A stretch of 64,000 bases of DNA from Brachionus manjavacas (taxonomy: Eukaryota; Rotifera; Eurotatoria; Ploima; Brachionidae). Positions within the stretch are counted from its first letter, which is position 1. Each line of letters starts with the position of its first letter. Of the stretch, positions 31,708 through 43,018 are shown piece by piece. The position numbers were made by a program, and so were the translations under genes. The stretch spans positions 744,001 through 808,000 of the forward strand of contig JAHQIY010000012.1 of assembly GCA_019054805.1 (NCBI GenBank), read 5' to 3'. The notes below the pieces were generated by a model, which saw only the letters and a list, made by a program, of their open reading frames with translations, did not search any database and had not been told where the DNA came from.

Positions 31708-32912
31708 ATGGGCTTTTTTGAAGAAGTTGATAATCGAAATATAATTCATGAGGATAAAATCAACAGTTCTGATTCAAATAATCATAAAAAAGTTAACGAA
31801 AAACAAAAAAGGGAAAAAATTAAAGCAAATAAAGTAGAATTTTGTGGAATTAAAAATTTGAAATGTAACTGTTTTTTGAACTGTATCATTCAATTGTTTT
31901 TTTTTATACCTATAATTCGGAACAAAATTCTACATTTCGAATATTTAACAGATACTTCCTTGTTTTTGAAGGAATTACGAACTATGTTTTTACAGCTCAA
32001 AAATAAAATAGGTCCAGTTGATCCAACCAAACTAATCAACTCTTTTGGTAACGAAAAAATTTGGTTTTCACAACAACAAGATGTAAATGAATGTTTCAAA
32101 AAAGTAAATATTTAAGATCATTATAAATATTGAAACAACTCACTAATTTTTTTAGTTTATTGAAAAATTGGAAATAATTAACTTAATTGAATATTTTTTC
32201 GATACGATTATGGATTTATTTAAAGGAAATATTAAAGTTTGCTCCTTAAATTAATTTGGAAAACGAAAAAATTTTTTTTAAACCTTTTATTTAAGTCTAT
32301 TTTAGTTAGCGAAGAAATTGGTTATAATTCAAATACATTTGATGATTTTATAGAAATAAATTTAGTTGTTGATGGAAAAAAAAATAGTATAAATGTATAA
32401 AATTAAATTATTTTTTAATATTTTTAGTTTATGAATCTTTATGCGAACTACAACAAGCTACATATTTTTCAGGAGAGGATCAAGTTATAATTGAAAATCA
32501 CGGACCTAAAGATTGCATAAAATTTCAAAAATTCAAAAAACTTCCTCCGATTTTGAATTTTTGTTTATTAAGATTTAAATATGATGAACAATCAAAAAAA
32601 CAAATTAAAATCAATGATAAATTTGAATTTCCGGAAATATTAGATTTAAATAAGTACGTTATAGAAGGAGAATCTCAAATATTCTATTTATTTGCCGTAA
32701 TTGTTCACATTGGAGAAATTGACAAAGGACATTGTGTAATTTATATCAATCCGAATTGCGAAAACAACTGGTATAAATTTGATGACAATAAAGTCACAAA
32801 AAGCCTAAAAGAGGAAGCAATTGGTCTAAATTTTGGAATTGAGGAAAAATCAAGTGCATATATGCTTACTTATATCCGTAAAAAAGATGCTCAGGCTATT
32901 TTCAAGGAATAA
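31708..32912 (+). CDS. USP7-like ubiquitin-specific protease carried by the 17.7-kb element
   Basis: A peptidase C19 domain that removes ubiquitin from proteins. Exon 1 (ATG at 31,708) encodes a Lys-rich leader and the Cys box, FCGIKNLKCNCFLNCIIQL; the catalytic Cys aligns with NTCYMN of ordinary USPs. A QQQDVNECF block follows. The next exon (from about 32,157) reads FIEKLE...LFKGNIK, like the LFEGK segment of USP7. The third ends VVDGKKN at 32,388 and joins in phase to IYESLCELQQA (intron donor GTATAA). The last exon has LPPILNFCLLRFKYD, then the His box KGHCVIYINPN and NNWYKFDDNKV. KEEAIGLNFG and SAYMLTYIRKK match the end of USP7/USP47 domains. One junction near 32,245 is unresolved. TRAF and UBL domains of USP7 are absent. 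Confidence 0.8.
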
Positions 32913-33150
32913 AAAAAATTAAATAAATAAAGTTGTTTTTTTTAAATTATTAATTTTTAATAAATAAGTTTCATGTCTAAAAAAGATACTTTTAATTAGA
33001 TTATCACATTTATTCGTTAAATTGAAGTAATACACTTTAAACGCCACAAAGTGAGCTTAAAACATACTTGCATAATTTTACAAGTTAAAAAAAACAATCA
33101 AAAATATCAAAACATGATTTACTCTAGCATTTTTCCATCCATCAGTAAAC
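32690..33150 (-). repeat. Inner right inverted repeat segment
   Basis: Inverted partner of 20,380-21,320, covering the USP 3' exon and about 240 bases downstream (CATGATTTACTCTAGCATTTT at 33,112-33,132). Confidence 0.7.
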
Positions 33151-34125
33151 AGGCCAAAATACTGATTCTGCAAAATCCTGCAAAATTCAGAAAATTGTGA
33201 ATTTTAGTACAAAAGAGTTTTGCAGATTTATTGCAGAGTTTTGCATAATCAGTATTTTGGTGGTACAAAGAATGTATCAGTTGCTAAAATTTACAGAACA
33301 CTTTGGTCCTTCTGAACTTAAGCTTTGGCACTTTTAATATTTTGTTTTTGATGGGTCTTGCCTGTTATGTGACCAGTGACTTTATGTCGATTTGGTGACC
33401 AGGTATTTTTTCTGACTGGTCACATATTCACTGGTCACCTAATATGTGATCAGGCAAATTTTCTTTATTTGGTAAAAATGTTTATAAATAATTTTAACCT
33501 GGTCACCTAATTAAACATTTGGTCACATAAATTTCAATTAAGTTTGATAAAATTTAATTGTAAATATAATAAAATAATTTCAATTGCAACTATACTTGGA
33601 CATTAGGACATGAGAGGTTCAAAACGGTCCGAAATTCAAAGTTATTTGGATGAATTCACTTGGAGGTTCAATAATAATTTAAATATTCATCGAATATGGT
33701 GTAATAATTTAATGTTGAATATTATAGCTAAGTATTTTAGGCCTGGTTCTAAGTAATTTAATAAAAAAAGCTCCAATTGCTTCTGAAGCGACACAGTCTG
33801 CAAAAATGAGCGTGGTGTAAAGCAACACATCGCAAAAATGCATAAATACTTTTTTATTGAATTTTTATAATTTTAAATTAATATACAAATTGGTCACGTA
33901 AATAAAAAAACTGGTCATATAAATTTAATAACTGGTCACTAAAATAATAAAATTTTTTTTAAAAAAAATTCATTATTTTAATAGAAATATTGCCTGGTCA
34001 CATATTAGGTGACCAGTGAATATATGAACAGTCAGAAAAAATACCTGGTAACCAAATCGACATAAAGTCACTGGTCACATAACAGGCAAGACCCCTTTTG
34101 ATTTCTGTACCAAAATTCACAATTC
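33150..34125. repeat. MITE-like repeat B, copy 2, split by repeat A
   Basis: Inverted relative of 28,842-29,230: it contains TGATTCTGCAAAATCCTGC, GAACTTAAGCTTTGGC and, after the inserted MITE, CTGTACCAAAATTCACAATT. It is interrupted at 33,353 by the hAT-type MITE. Confidence 0.65.
33353..34094. mobile_element. 742-bp hAT-type MITE with ~105-bp inverted repeats
   Basis: Ends are GGGTCTTGCCTGTTATGTG and its inverse. The terminal repeats are rich in CTGGTCAC/GTGACCAG words. Flanks TTTTTGAT and CTTTTGAT are an 8-bp duplication with one mismatch. No transposase. A decayed relative with CTCTGGTCACATATTTGGTG lies near 54,843-54,862. Confidence 0.75.
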
Positions 34126-35820
34126 CATTTAGCTCGACACAGATAAATCAAATAAATAATGATAATTTTTAATTCAATTTTTAAATCAATTTTTATACAC
34201 AATTATGAAAAAATTCTATTTTATTCTTTAAATTTATAATTTTTAATATTGTAATTTTTGTTTGTTTACATTTTAAGAATGAAAAAACTATGTAATATAA
34301 ACTATTCATTTTTTATTTTTATCTATCAACTATGCCTCTTGATTTGAGGAAAAAACTTAACTTTAAAATTCTAAAAACATAATTGTTTCTTTATTTTTAA
34401 TTTTATCATCGCCGAGTCTGGCGTTATTTTGAAATAAATTAAATTTAGTGAAATTAAATTATTTAAATTTATTTAGAAAGACAAAAATGTATTTTATTTA
34501 ATTTTTTTTTACATCACCCTCGCGTTAGTTACTTAATAAATAAATAAAAATAAAATAAAAGCTATTGGATGTAAAATTTTTCAATTTAATTAGAATGAAT
34601 TTTCATCATCATGCTCTCATCTTTAACTATCTGCCTGTTTTTTTAGCCACTAAATAGAGGTATTCAGAGACTTAGTTAAGGATTAATCAATTAAAAGAAA
34701 AAAGAAGATTTGATGGGTACTTTATGGATTTAAAATAAATTTTTTTTATGGACAACTTCTTTGATTTAAAAAAAATCTTTTAATTCAAAAAACTTTTTTG
34801 ATTTAAGAATTATTTCCAAAAATAACATAATTTTTTCACCATATTCTAAAATGATTGATTTGGAAAGTGAATCAGATAGGAGTTATATTAAAAGAATGGA
34901 AACTCAAGCATTTGCTAGATTTAGATAAAGCCTTTATTAAGCCATTTCTTTTTGGCCGGACCAAAATGAAAGAAAAAGGCGTCTAGCATTTTAAAGTTTA
35001 AAAGCCATTATAAGATAAATTTAACTTTCGAACAAAAACAAAAGTATTTTTTAAATAGAAAAAATTTTTGATAAAATCGTTTTAAATAAAAAATTGGACT
35101 TTAATTTTTTGATTGTTCTAAAAAAAATTTTCTGCTTCTAAATAAAAATAAAAAATGCAATCAAATTTTACATCTTGATTAATAAAAAAAATATACAAAT
35201 GATGTCAAACAATTTATTTTTTGGCGACAATTTTATTTTATTATAACTCTTTTTTTTTATTCTTAATCACTCAAGTGGCGTTATTTTTTAAGATACAAAA
35301 AATAATAATAATAATAATAATATTCAATATTTTTTATATAAATTAAAAAATTCAACCAATTGTGTAAAGAATAAATATAATTCTATATATTTTTTGAATC
35401 AGTAAAATAAATAAATAAAAAAAATTTGATACCATTTTTTTATTTTATGTGAAATGATCAATTTCGCATCAGCAGCATAAAAAAAAACCCATTGAATTAT
35501 ATCAACCTAAAATATTCAACATTATAGTCAATTGAAATTATATCAACATTATAATAATTTTTCATTTTTTAAAAAAACACAAAAACGCAAAAAAATTTTA
35601 TTTTTATTTTTTAATAATCCTTAAAGGAGGTTAATTAAATTCAATAAGTAAATAAATATCAACCAATATTTTTAATATTTCTCTAATGCAGACATCACAT
35701 ATAATAAATAAATTTTTTATCATGTCCTGAATTACATGTCGATAAAATAAAATATTATTTATTTTAATATTTTAAAAATTTGACTTTTGATTTTGATTAC
35801 ATGTTTTTTAAAAAATGTTT
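34126..35820. other. Non-coding right part of the 17.7-kb element
   Basis: A/T-rich without a gene. There is an (ATA)n microsatellite at about 35,303-35,325. A LINE-tail-like patch, CGCCGAGTCTGGCG followed by TTTGAAATAAATTAA, lies at about 34,410-34,440. The length excess over the left repeat suggests further insertions. Confidence 0.45.
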
Positions 35821-36722
35821 ACAGCTTACTTAAGACATATCGTTCGGTCTCATTGGATGGTTGAACAGTTTTGTTTTAAATTGAGATAACGACGATGCTT
35901 TACTCCATCTGTGTTACGTGTTACGGAATCGTTCGAGTGGCACAAGCTGAAAAAGGACAAAGAGTTAATAATACCGAGTAAAAGCAATTTAAAATAAAAC
36001 TATTTTCGAACTAAAATTATTTTCAAAGATCTAATTTAAAAAATAAAATTAATTTTTGATTAAGAAATTTAATTTTAGGTTATTATAGATTGAAAAATTT
36101 AAGAATGTTTAAAAATAGAAAAAGATTCCTTTTTTTTTAATCTAAATTTAGAAAGTAAAATGTTAACCATGGAAAATTTTTTATAATTAGAAAACTGGTC
36201 GTCAAAAATTGATAAAATTTTTATATTGGTTAATTTAAATATAAACAAACAAAAATCTAAACGAAAGTTTGCGGAATATTCGATAATATTGATAAACTAA
36301 GATAATCAATAACTTTATTTTATATTAAAATTATAGACAAATGCAATGCCTATGGAATCAGAAAATTTAAAAAAGGTTTCTTATAATGCTTTTTTCATTA
36401 TTCAAAAAATTTATTTAATAGCAAATATCATAAGGATAGAAATTCCAAAAATAAAATTTTATCTATATGAAAAAATTTTAATATAACTAACAATAAAAAC
36501 TTAACAATTTTACTTGTTAAAAATTTTTAAATTTCATAAAAAATTAATTGATTAAATTTATCTCTAGTAAAAGATAAAGTTCAAAAATGACTTAATTTTC
36601 ATATTTTTTGACTAATTAGCTATATCAATACCAATTAATAATTGTCTATAAATCGAAAAAAGCCGGGCATTTTAAACTTTAAAAGCACCATTGAAATTAT
36701 ATAATAGAAAAAAATTCTTGCC
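35821..36722 (-). repeat. Outer right terminal inverted repeat
   Basis: Inverted partner of 19,058-19,870. Identical over the outer ~530 bases and diverged further in, with an extra ~90-bp block near 35,950-36,040 absent from the left side. Confidence 0.85.
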
Positions 36723-37156
36723 ATATGTTTAATAACAATTTAATCAAGTTATTTTTTGTTAATAAATATTCCTTTAATTAATTTAAATTTTTCACCATTT
36801 TTTACCATTTTTTACTATTTTTTACCATTAAAATTATTATATTTTACCAAAATTTACGTAAATTATGGTAAATTTTTTTTTATTCATAATTTTGAAAATA
36901 AATGTTGAAGGATAAAAAAAATTCAATTTTTTTTAAAAAGTGCCAAATTATTTCAATTTTTTGGACATTTTTTTTTTTACACTAATTTACGTAAAATGTT
37001 CGAAATTTACCGAATTTTACGTAAAAACTGGTAAATTTACGTTTTTTTACTTTTTGTAAATTTACGTAAATTTACAATATTTTACGTAAAATTCGGTAAA
37101 TTTACTATTTTTTACGTAAATTATCGTAAATTACTAAATCCGGAACACCACTGTAT

Positions 37157-37782
37157 GAGCATCCGAAGTTTGTGACATTTCTCTAAAATCGAGATTATAC
37201 GTAACCTATTCTCCTGCAATTTATTTCTCCTTCTACTTCTATTGCAATCAATTTATAGATATTTCAATTTAATTACCATCTTTATTAAAAACAAAAAGGG
37301 GATCCAAGAAATAAAGAAACAATTATTTGCTAAAACCTTAGCTTAAACATTTGAACCAAATCCTTTTTTTTATGCTTTTTACAATTCTTATTATATAAAC
37401 TATGAACAGTGTTCCGCCGCACAGAACGGCCGTTTTCTCTCACCCATTTTATTTAGAGTAAAAATTTTTACACACAACGAAATCTTTTAATTTAAACAAC
37501 ACTCCACGACCCAATAATTTTGTTTTTTAATTATTTAATTACATTTTTGATCGCGATATTAGCATATAGATATTGTCAGCATTATCGAGTAGATTTCCGA
37601 TCATTAAGTCCAATGATGCTTTTGAGGAATGAGAGCTAGCCAAGTGGGCTAGGATTTAAAATCTTTGACTGATAGACAAAAGGATGCAATCTCCTGCTTA
37701 AATATTCATCTCGTTAAAACTATCTTTAAATGGTATATAACTCTGAGATTCCTTTCGCAATCACAGCTACCCAAACCAAAGT
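37157..37782 (-). repeat. Palindrome arm A, inverted copy 2
   Basis: Reverse complement of the whole of 15,634-16,261, ending in CTACCCAAACCAAAG. It completes unit 2 of the tandem duplication after the 17.7-kb insertion. Confidence 0.8.
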
Positions 37783-37918
37783 TTACGTAAAAACTGGTAA
37801 ATTTACGTTTTTTTACTTTTGTAAATTTACGTAAATTTACAATATTTTACGTAAAATTCGGTAAATTTACTATTTTTTACGTAAATTATCGTAAATTACT
37901 AAATCCGGAACACCACTG
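37783..37918 (+). mobile_element. Isolated terminal repeat of the Tc1 element
   Basis: 136 bases matching the last part of 18,347-18,482, ending GGAACACCACTG and followed by TA. It joins directly to arm A without the rest of the element. Confidence 0.8.
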
Positions 37919-38039
37919 TATATTGTGAGATATCGTTAAATATCAAACACTGGTTTTCAAAATGTTAACATGTCACCAATGTCTATATAAAATGTAAAAT
38001 TTGTTCCACTCTGTTTGAATGTATTTAAGAACCAAAATT

Positions 38040-41000
38040 TGAAAGCTTAATTTAATTGACTTAAATCTTCATTAGCTTTATTACCTGCTTGTGTCGTTTG
38101 ATGAATCCATTTTTGGCCATTTATTAGAAAGATTGCAAGATCTTTCTCAACTTTTGTATTTTTATATGACTTAACTGATTTAAATCAGTGATCAAGGGCC
38201 TCTTCAATTTTAACATAATTAGAACCTCTCATTCTTTTAGAGATAGGATTGATTAAATTATTTTCATAAAAGCTTTATATCTTTTCCTGATTATCTGCCT
38301 TAAAATTAGAAGAAACAGTACTCTGAGATCTATTTTATTTTTTCACAAGTTCTGTGACAGTGAGATTATTTTTATTAAAATCATTCGAAATTTCAAGTTT
38401 TTTTGCTTAAAAGACCAATATCGTATTATAAAAAATGAATTAGCACTGTTTTGTTAGTTTTTTTCTGAATAAACCTATCGTATTAATTAGATATCTTATT
38501 AAAGAAGCATCGTATTAACAAATAAATTTAACAAGTTATTATATTGGGGATTGTAAATTATGGAAAAAAATATCGTTATAAAGCTAATATCGTATTAATC
38601 AGTAAAAATTTAGAATGAACAAGAAGATAAATAAATCAACTTTAAGAACAAAACCTCTTAATAAAACAAGGTTAGTAATTAGACACTGGAATTGTCTTCA
38701 TTTACCTAGTAGGGTTCATCTCTTAGCCAATTTTTTAGCTTAAAAATTTCCCGACATTGTTTTGCTCAATGAACTAAAGATAGATTTAAGTGAGGCAAAT
38801 ATTTATCTTGATTTTCAAAATTATCAATTCATAACAAAACCACGCAACAAGTATGGAGGAGGAGAAGCAATTTTAATTAAAGAAGGGATTGTATTTATAC
38901 AAGATTTCTCTTATGAGGAATTCAATTCCGAACTCCTTTGTATAAAAATGAACTTAGGAAAGAATAATGAATTGTTTATATTCAGTCTTTATAATCCACC
39001 CAATATGCTTCTGAACTTTGAGTTTTTTAAAACTGTTAATAAAAAATGTAGAAACTACATTTTAGGTGGTGATCTTAACGCCAGAACAAAGCAAATAGGC
39101 TGCTTAGGGGAAAATGAAAACGGGATAATGTTGGAAAGATAAATCAATGAGTTAGACTTCTCAGTAATCAATGATAAGCGTCCTACTTTTAATATTTTTA
39201 ATAGGAATTACTTTGAAATTCTTGATCTTTTCTTAGTTTCATCTTCATTAATTGACAAAATTACCGACTTTTGTGTCCTAAATAGTCAAGACATGACTAG
39301 TGACCATTTCCCAATCGAAGCATCGATTTCTATGGGCTATCAATTAAAAAATAAATCAGCAGTTAAAAAGTTTAACTATAAGAAAGCAAACTGGCAATTA
39401 TTCAGCTAGATTTTAAATTCTCAAATAGTGAATATCACTGAAAGTTCCCTCACAATAGATCAACTAAATGATAAAATTACATAAAAAATTATTTCTACTT
39501 CACATAAAAGCATTCCTTATCATTCGCAGAAAATCTACAAAACCAGTCTTCCCCCGAACATTGTTATTCTGATAAAAGAACGCAGGAAAGTAAGAAGAAA
39601 CTTTCAAAAAACTCGCTGTCAAAATCTCAAGAAAAAATTTAGTCGACTTACATTCGAATTAAAGGCCTCTTTAAAAAAATTCTGGAATCAAAATTGGTTT
39701 GATTTTATTGAGAAAATGGGAAAAAACCCACTAACAAGTAGACCATTCTGGAAAAAAATAAATAAATTTAGATCAAAAAAAGGATCAAATTTAATCCCAA
39801 ATTTGTTTTTAAATGACAAGGAATTCAAAACTAATGAAGAAAAGGGAAAATGCTTTGGAGAACTCCTATCTTCAATATTTAGTCCTAATTCTGATTTAAT
39901 CGATCGTGATAAAGATTTCGAAATACTTAATTCTAACTCTGAATTCTTTAGAAATTATGATCAGTCTAATTTTAATGATCCAATTTGCTTAAATGAATTA
40001 ATTATGGCTCTAAAAAGATTAAAAAATGAAGCGGCATCAGGACCTGACCAAATTCATAATCTAATGTTAAAAAACTTACCTAAAAATTCATTAATAGAAA
40101 TCATAGAACTTTTTAATTTATCTCTTCGAGAAGGTAGAGTCCCTAAAGCATGGAAAACATCGAAAATTACTATGATTCAAAAAAAAGCCTCTTCTTTACA
40201 AGATCCTTTAAATTATAGACCAATTAGTATAACGAGTTGTTAAGGAAAGCTTCTAGAACGCATAGTATTTTCAAGATTATACAATTATTTGGAACAAAAT
40301 TCACTCCTTATCCAGGAGCAATCTGGATTTAGGAAACACAGGCGAACATCGGATAATCTTTTCTTTTTAATTTAAAAAATTGTGGAATCATTTAATAGAA
40401 AAAAAAGAGTTTGTGGCCTTTTTTTTGATATTTCTAAAGCCTTTGATAGGGTTTGGCATGAAGGTCTACTTTTTAAATTGATTAAAATGAATCCACCTCA
40501 TTACTTGACTAACTAGATAAGATCCTTTTTAGATAGTAGGATATTAAGCTAAATGTGAATGATCATCTGAGCAAAGAATATAAAATAACTGTAGGTGTTC
40601 CTCAAGGCTCAGTAATTAGTCCTCTTTTATTTAGTATATTTATTAATGACATCCCAAAAAGAAACAAAACAAATTATGAATACTCTCTGCTTTTCGCAGA
40701 TGATCTAGTTACATTCTTCATTTATAACAAGAAAGGGAACCTAGAAAATAAGATTAATAAATACACCAATGAACTAGAACAATGGCTTATTAAATGGAAA
40801 ATGAAGATATCAGTTGAAAAGTCGTGTTCAGTAGTCTTTTCTAGGTACAAAAAAGAGGGTGATGACCTAAAAATCTATGGAAACAGAATAGTGACCCAAA
40901 AAGAAATCAAGTTTCTTGGTATTAAATTTGATTCTAAGTTAAACTTTAATATACTAGTAGACGAAATTAAAGAACGCTGCAACAAAAGGCTAAATATTAT

Positions 41001-41620
41001 TAAGATATTGTCAAACAAAACACACTAGGAAATTTATATAAATCTTTAGTCGGATCGATTTTAGACTATTCTTTTCATTGCTTGAATTCATTTTCAGAAA
41101 ATAATATCAAAAAACTACAAGCAATTCAGAATACAGCAGTAAGATCTATCCATCAGTTAAAATATGATACTCCCTCCAACATCGTGCAACATGAAGCTTT
41201 TAATAAACTAAAATTACTAACAGTCTCGAATCGTCTTTTTGAGTTGAGTGAGAAATATGTTGGGACAGGACTGAGTCATTCTATTCCATTGGTTGAAAGA
41301 CTGGTGGAAGAATACAAAGAAGGTTTCGAATCAAGATATATTGAATACCCAACTCCATTGTGTAATTGCTACCTTACTATTTCTTCTTTTTTTCCTGAAA
41401 CTTGAACTATTTAAACATGTGCCACATGAAACAATCTTTTCCAATTTATGTCTTTTCAACTTTAATTTTTTTTAGCTTATTTACTCTATTTTGATTCTTT
41501 TATTTTTATTTATTTTTTTTTTTAATTTTTAATTTATGCTGAAGGAGCTTTAGCTCGGTACAGAAAACAAATAAAATAAAAAAAAAATAAAATCAGCATC
41601 GTTATAACAAGACTCGACTG
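38040..41620 (-). mobile_element. pogo-type remnant split by a LINE
   Basis: On the minus strand 38,400-38,050 reads, with a few stops, FNKNNLTVTELVKK, then SKRMRGSNYVKIEEALDH and FKSVKS...KVEKDLAIF, a CENP-B/pogo-type DNA-binding region. The 5' end of this element lies beyond the LINE: TCGTTATAACAAGACTCGACTG ends at 41,620 and is followed by TA, close to the pogo end at 2074. The LINE at 38,636-41,590 therefore landed in its 5' leader. The catalytic domain is missing. Confidence 0.6.
38636..41590 (+). mobile_element. Near full-length LINE (endonuclease + reverse transcriptase), inactive
   Basis: The upstream block HWNCLHLPSR...FPDIVLLNELK and then GGDLNART and SDHFPIEAS mark the APE-type endonuclease (38,660-39,340). 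Reverse transcriptase follows: GPDQIHNLMLK, NYRPISITSC, FFDISKAFDRVWH, VPQGSVISPLLFSIFIND and FADDLV, the catalytic Asp pair. The C-terminal region has IQNTAVRSIHQLKYDTPS. A 3' leader with the hairpin GGAGCTTTAGCTC ends in an A-rich tail near 41,590. One frame carries at least six stops to about 40,500, then two frame changes follow. No ORF1 is seen upstream. Partial inverted copies lie at 3663-4555 and 45,345-45,560. Confidence 0.88.
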
Positions 41621-41622
41621 TA

Positions 41623-43018
41623 TAACAATTGTCCCTTTCCTATCCTAGCTGATAATGGGAAGGTGCAAATCTTCTATTCCATACCTTTGATCATTAACAA
41701 GCTTTTATGTATAAAAATGATAAAAAGGAATCAAAAAAGGGTGCTTAAAAAAGATACAAAATTGTTAATATATCTGTAGCTAAAAAATCTAAAATTTTTT
41801 TTTCACGATATATACCAATTTAAAATATTAATTTGTTTAAAATAGAGATTTAATTTATCATTTTTTAAACAAATTAAATTTTATTTAATTAAAAAAATAA
41901 AAAAATATTGATCCGCGTTAAAAAATATTCATGGTTGTTTGTTTGAATTCATCGGATCACACCATTGTTTTGATCGTTTAATAATAATCCTAGGACAGAT
42001 ACAGATCAAACTAACCTGAGAACTAGACTTCAAATTAAAATCTCTTTTGTTAATTATCTCAGGCATTGACCTTGTTAGGATAAAATAAGCTGTATTAGAG
42101 TAAGATAAAAATTGAATCCTTTTACCCATTAACTTGATAAAGTGTCCATTAAAAAAAACTTTAAAAATATGGAATTAAAAGTGGATTACGATCGGTTTAA
42201 AACTCTCAAGATCATATTATCCGCGAAAACCTTGATGATCCTTGTGGAGTGAATAAGGAAAAAAAATTTTAATAATTTTAATCTAAGTTACTTGTATTAG
42301 GCTCTAACAGTGGCTCTGGCATCCTCTTCCCGTTCGTTAAAATTTTGATTAATATTCATAAAAATATTAATATAATTTATTAAATAAAGATAAATAATTT
42401 TTTTCACAATTAAAGACTAAAAAAATCATGTTTAATAAATTTAAGCCATTTATTATTTAAAAAACTGATCAAAATAATTTTTTTTTTAATCAAAAAATAA
42501 ATATTTTGAATTTAAATTCAAGATCATGAACTAATGTTTTCCATAAAATTTAACCTTATTAATAACATAAATGAAAAATATGTTTCCTTAAAGATAAATT
42601 GCATTTTACCAAGTTCAAAATACAATCTGAGTTTCGATATTTTTAATTTCAATCTTGTATCTTGCTACATATTTTTTAAAATGTTTAATGTTTCAAAATA
42701 CTTTAGTTTGTCAAAGTAAAATGAATTCAAAAATTTTCAAGTAAAATCATTTGTCTCGATTTAAATTTTTTGTAAATAAAAGTCAATAGACTTAACTTAA
42801 AATTGACTCTTACTTAAAATTGACTCTTACTTAAAAATCAATGGAAAGACTCTAAGACTTTCAAACAGTTCTAGATTAAATTAATGAAATGTCCTTAAAG
42901 CATATTTCATTAATTTTTTTTAAATGCTTTTAAAAAGGTTACAGAAATTATCATCAAGACGATCATAGATCTAAAAATTAAAAAAAATTAATAAACGATA
43001 AATAATTTTATCCGAAGA
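41623..43018. other. A/T-rich intergenic stretch
   Basis: No gene seen. There is a short tandem repeat of AAAATTGACTCTTACTT at about 42,800-42,835. Frames in this region lack any family pattern. Confidence 0.4.

Larger units (their letters stand above)
19058..36722 (+). mobile_element. 17.7-kb DNA transposon with USP-type deubiquitinase and accessory genes
   Basis: The ends are GGCAAGAATTTTTTTC (19,058) and its inverse, GAAAAAAATTCTTGCC (ending 36,722). The flanks repeat ATAT (19,054-19,057 and 36,723-36,726). The undisturbed target is visible at 18,053-18,056, which confirms a 4-bp duplication and a single insertion. Inside, rightward genes are a multi-exon transposase (27,455-31,399) and a USP-domain protein (31,708-32,912). 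Leftward genes are a three-exon C2H2 protein (24,465-23,568), a coiled-coil protein (23,337-22,939) and a multi-exon protein (22,618-21,547). Terminal repeats are long: the outer ~530 bp are identical by reading, and inner segments are diverged and hold later MITEs. The 4-bp duplication argues against Tc1 (TA), piggyBac (TTAA) and hAT (8 bp). Superfamily is unassigned. Confidence 0.88.

Noticed and set aside
19058..36722. Maverick/Polinton identity for the giant element
   Set aside because: No protein-primed DNA polymerase, retroviral-type integrase, packaging ATPase or capsid gene is visible, and the duplication is 4 bp rather than 6 bp.
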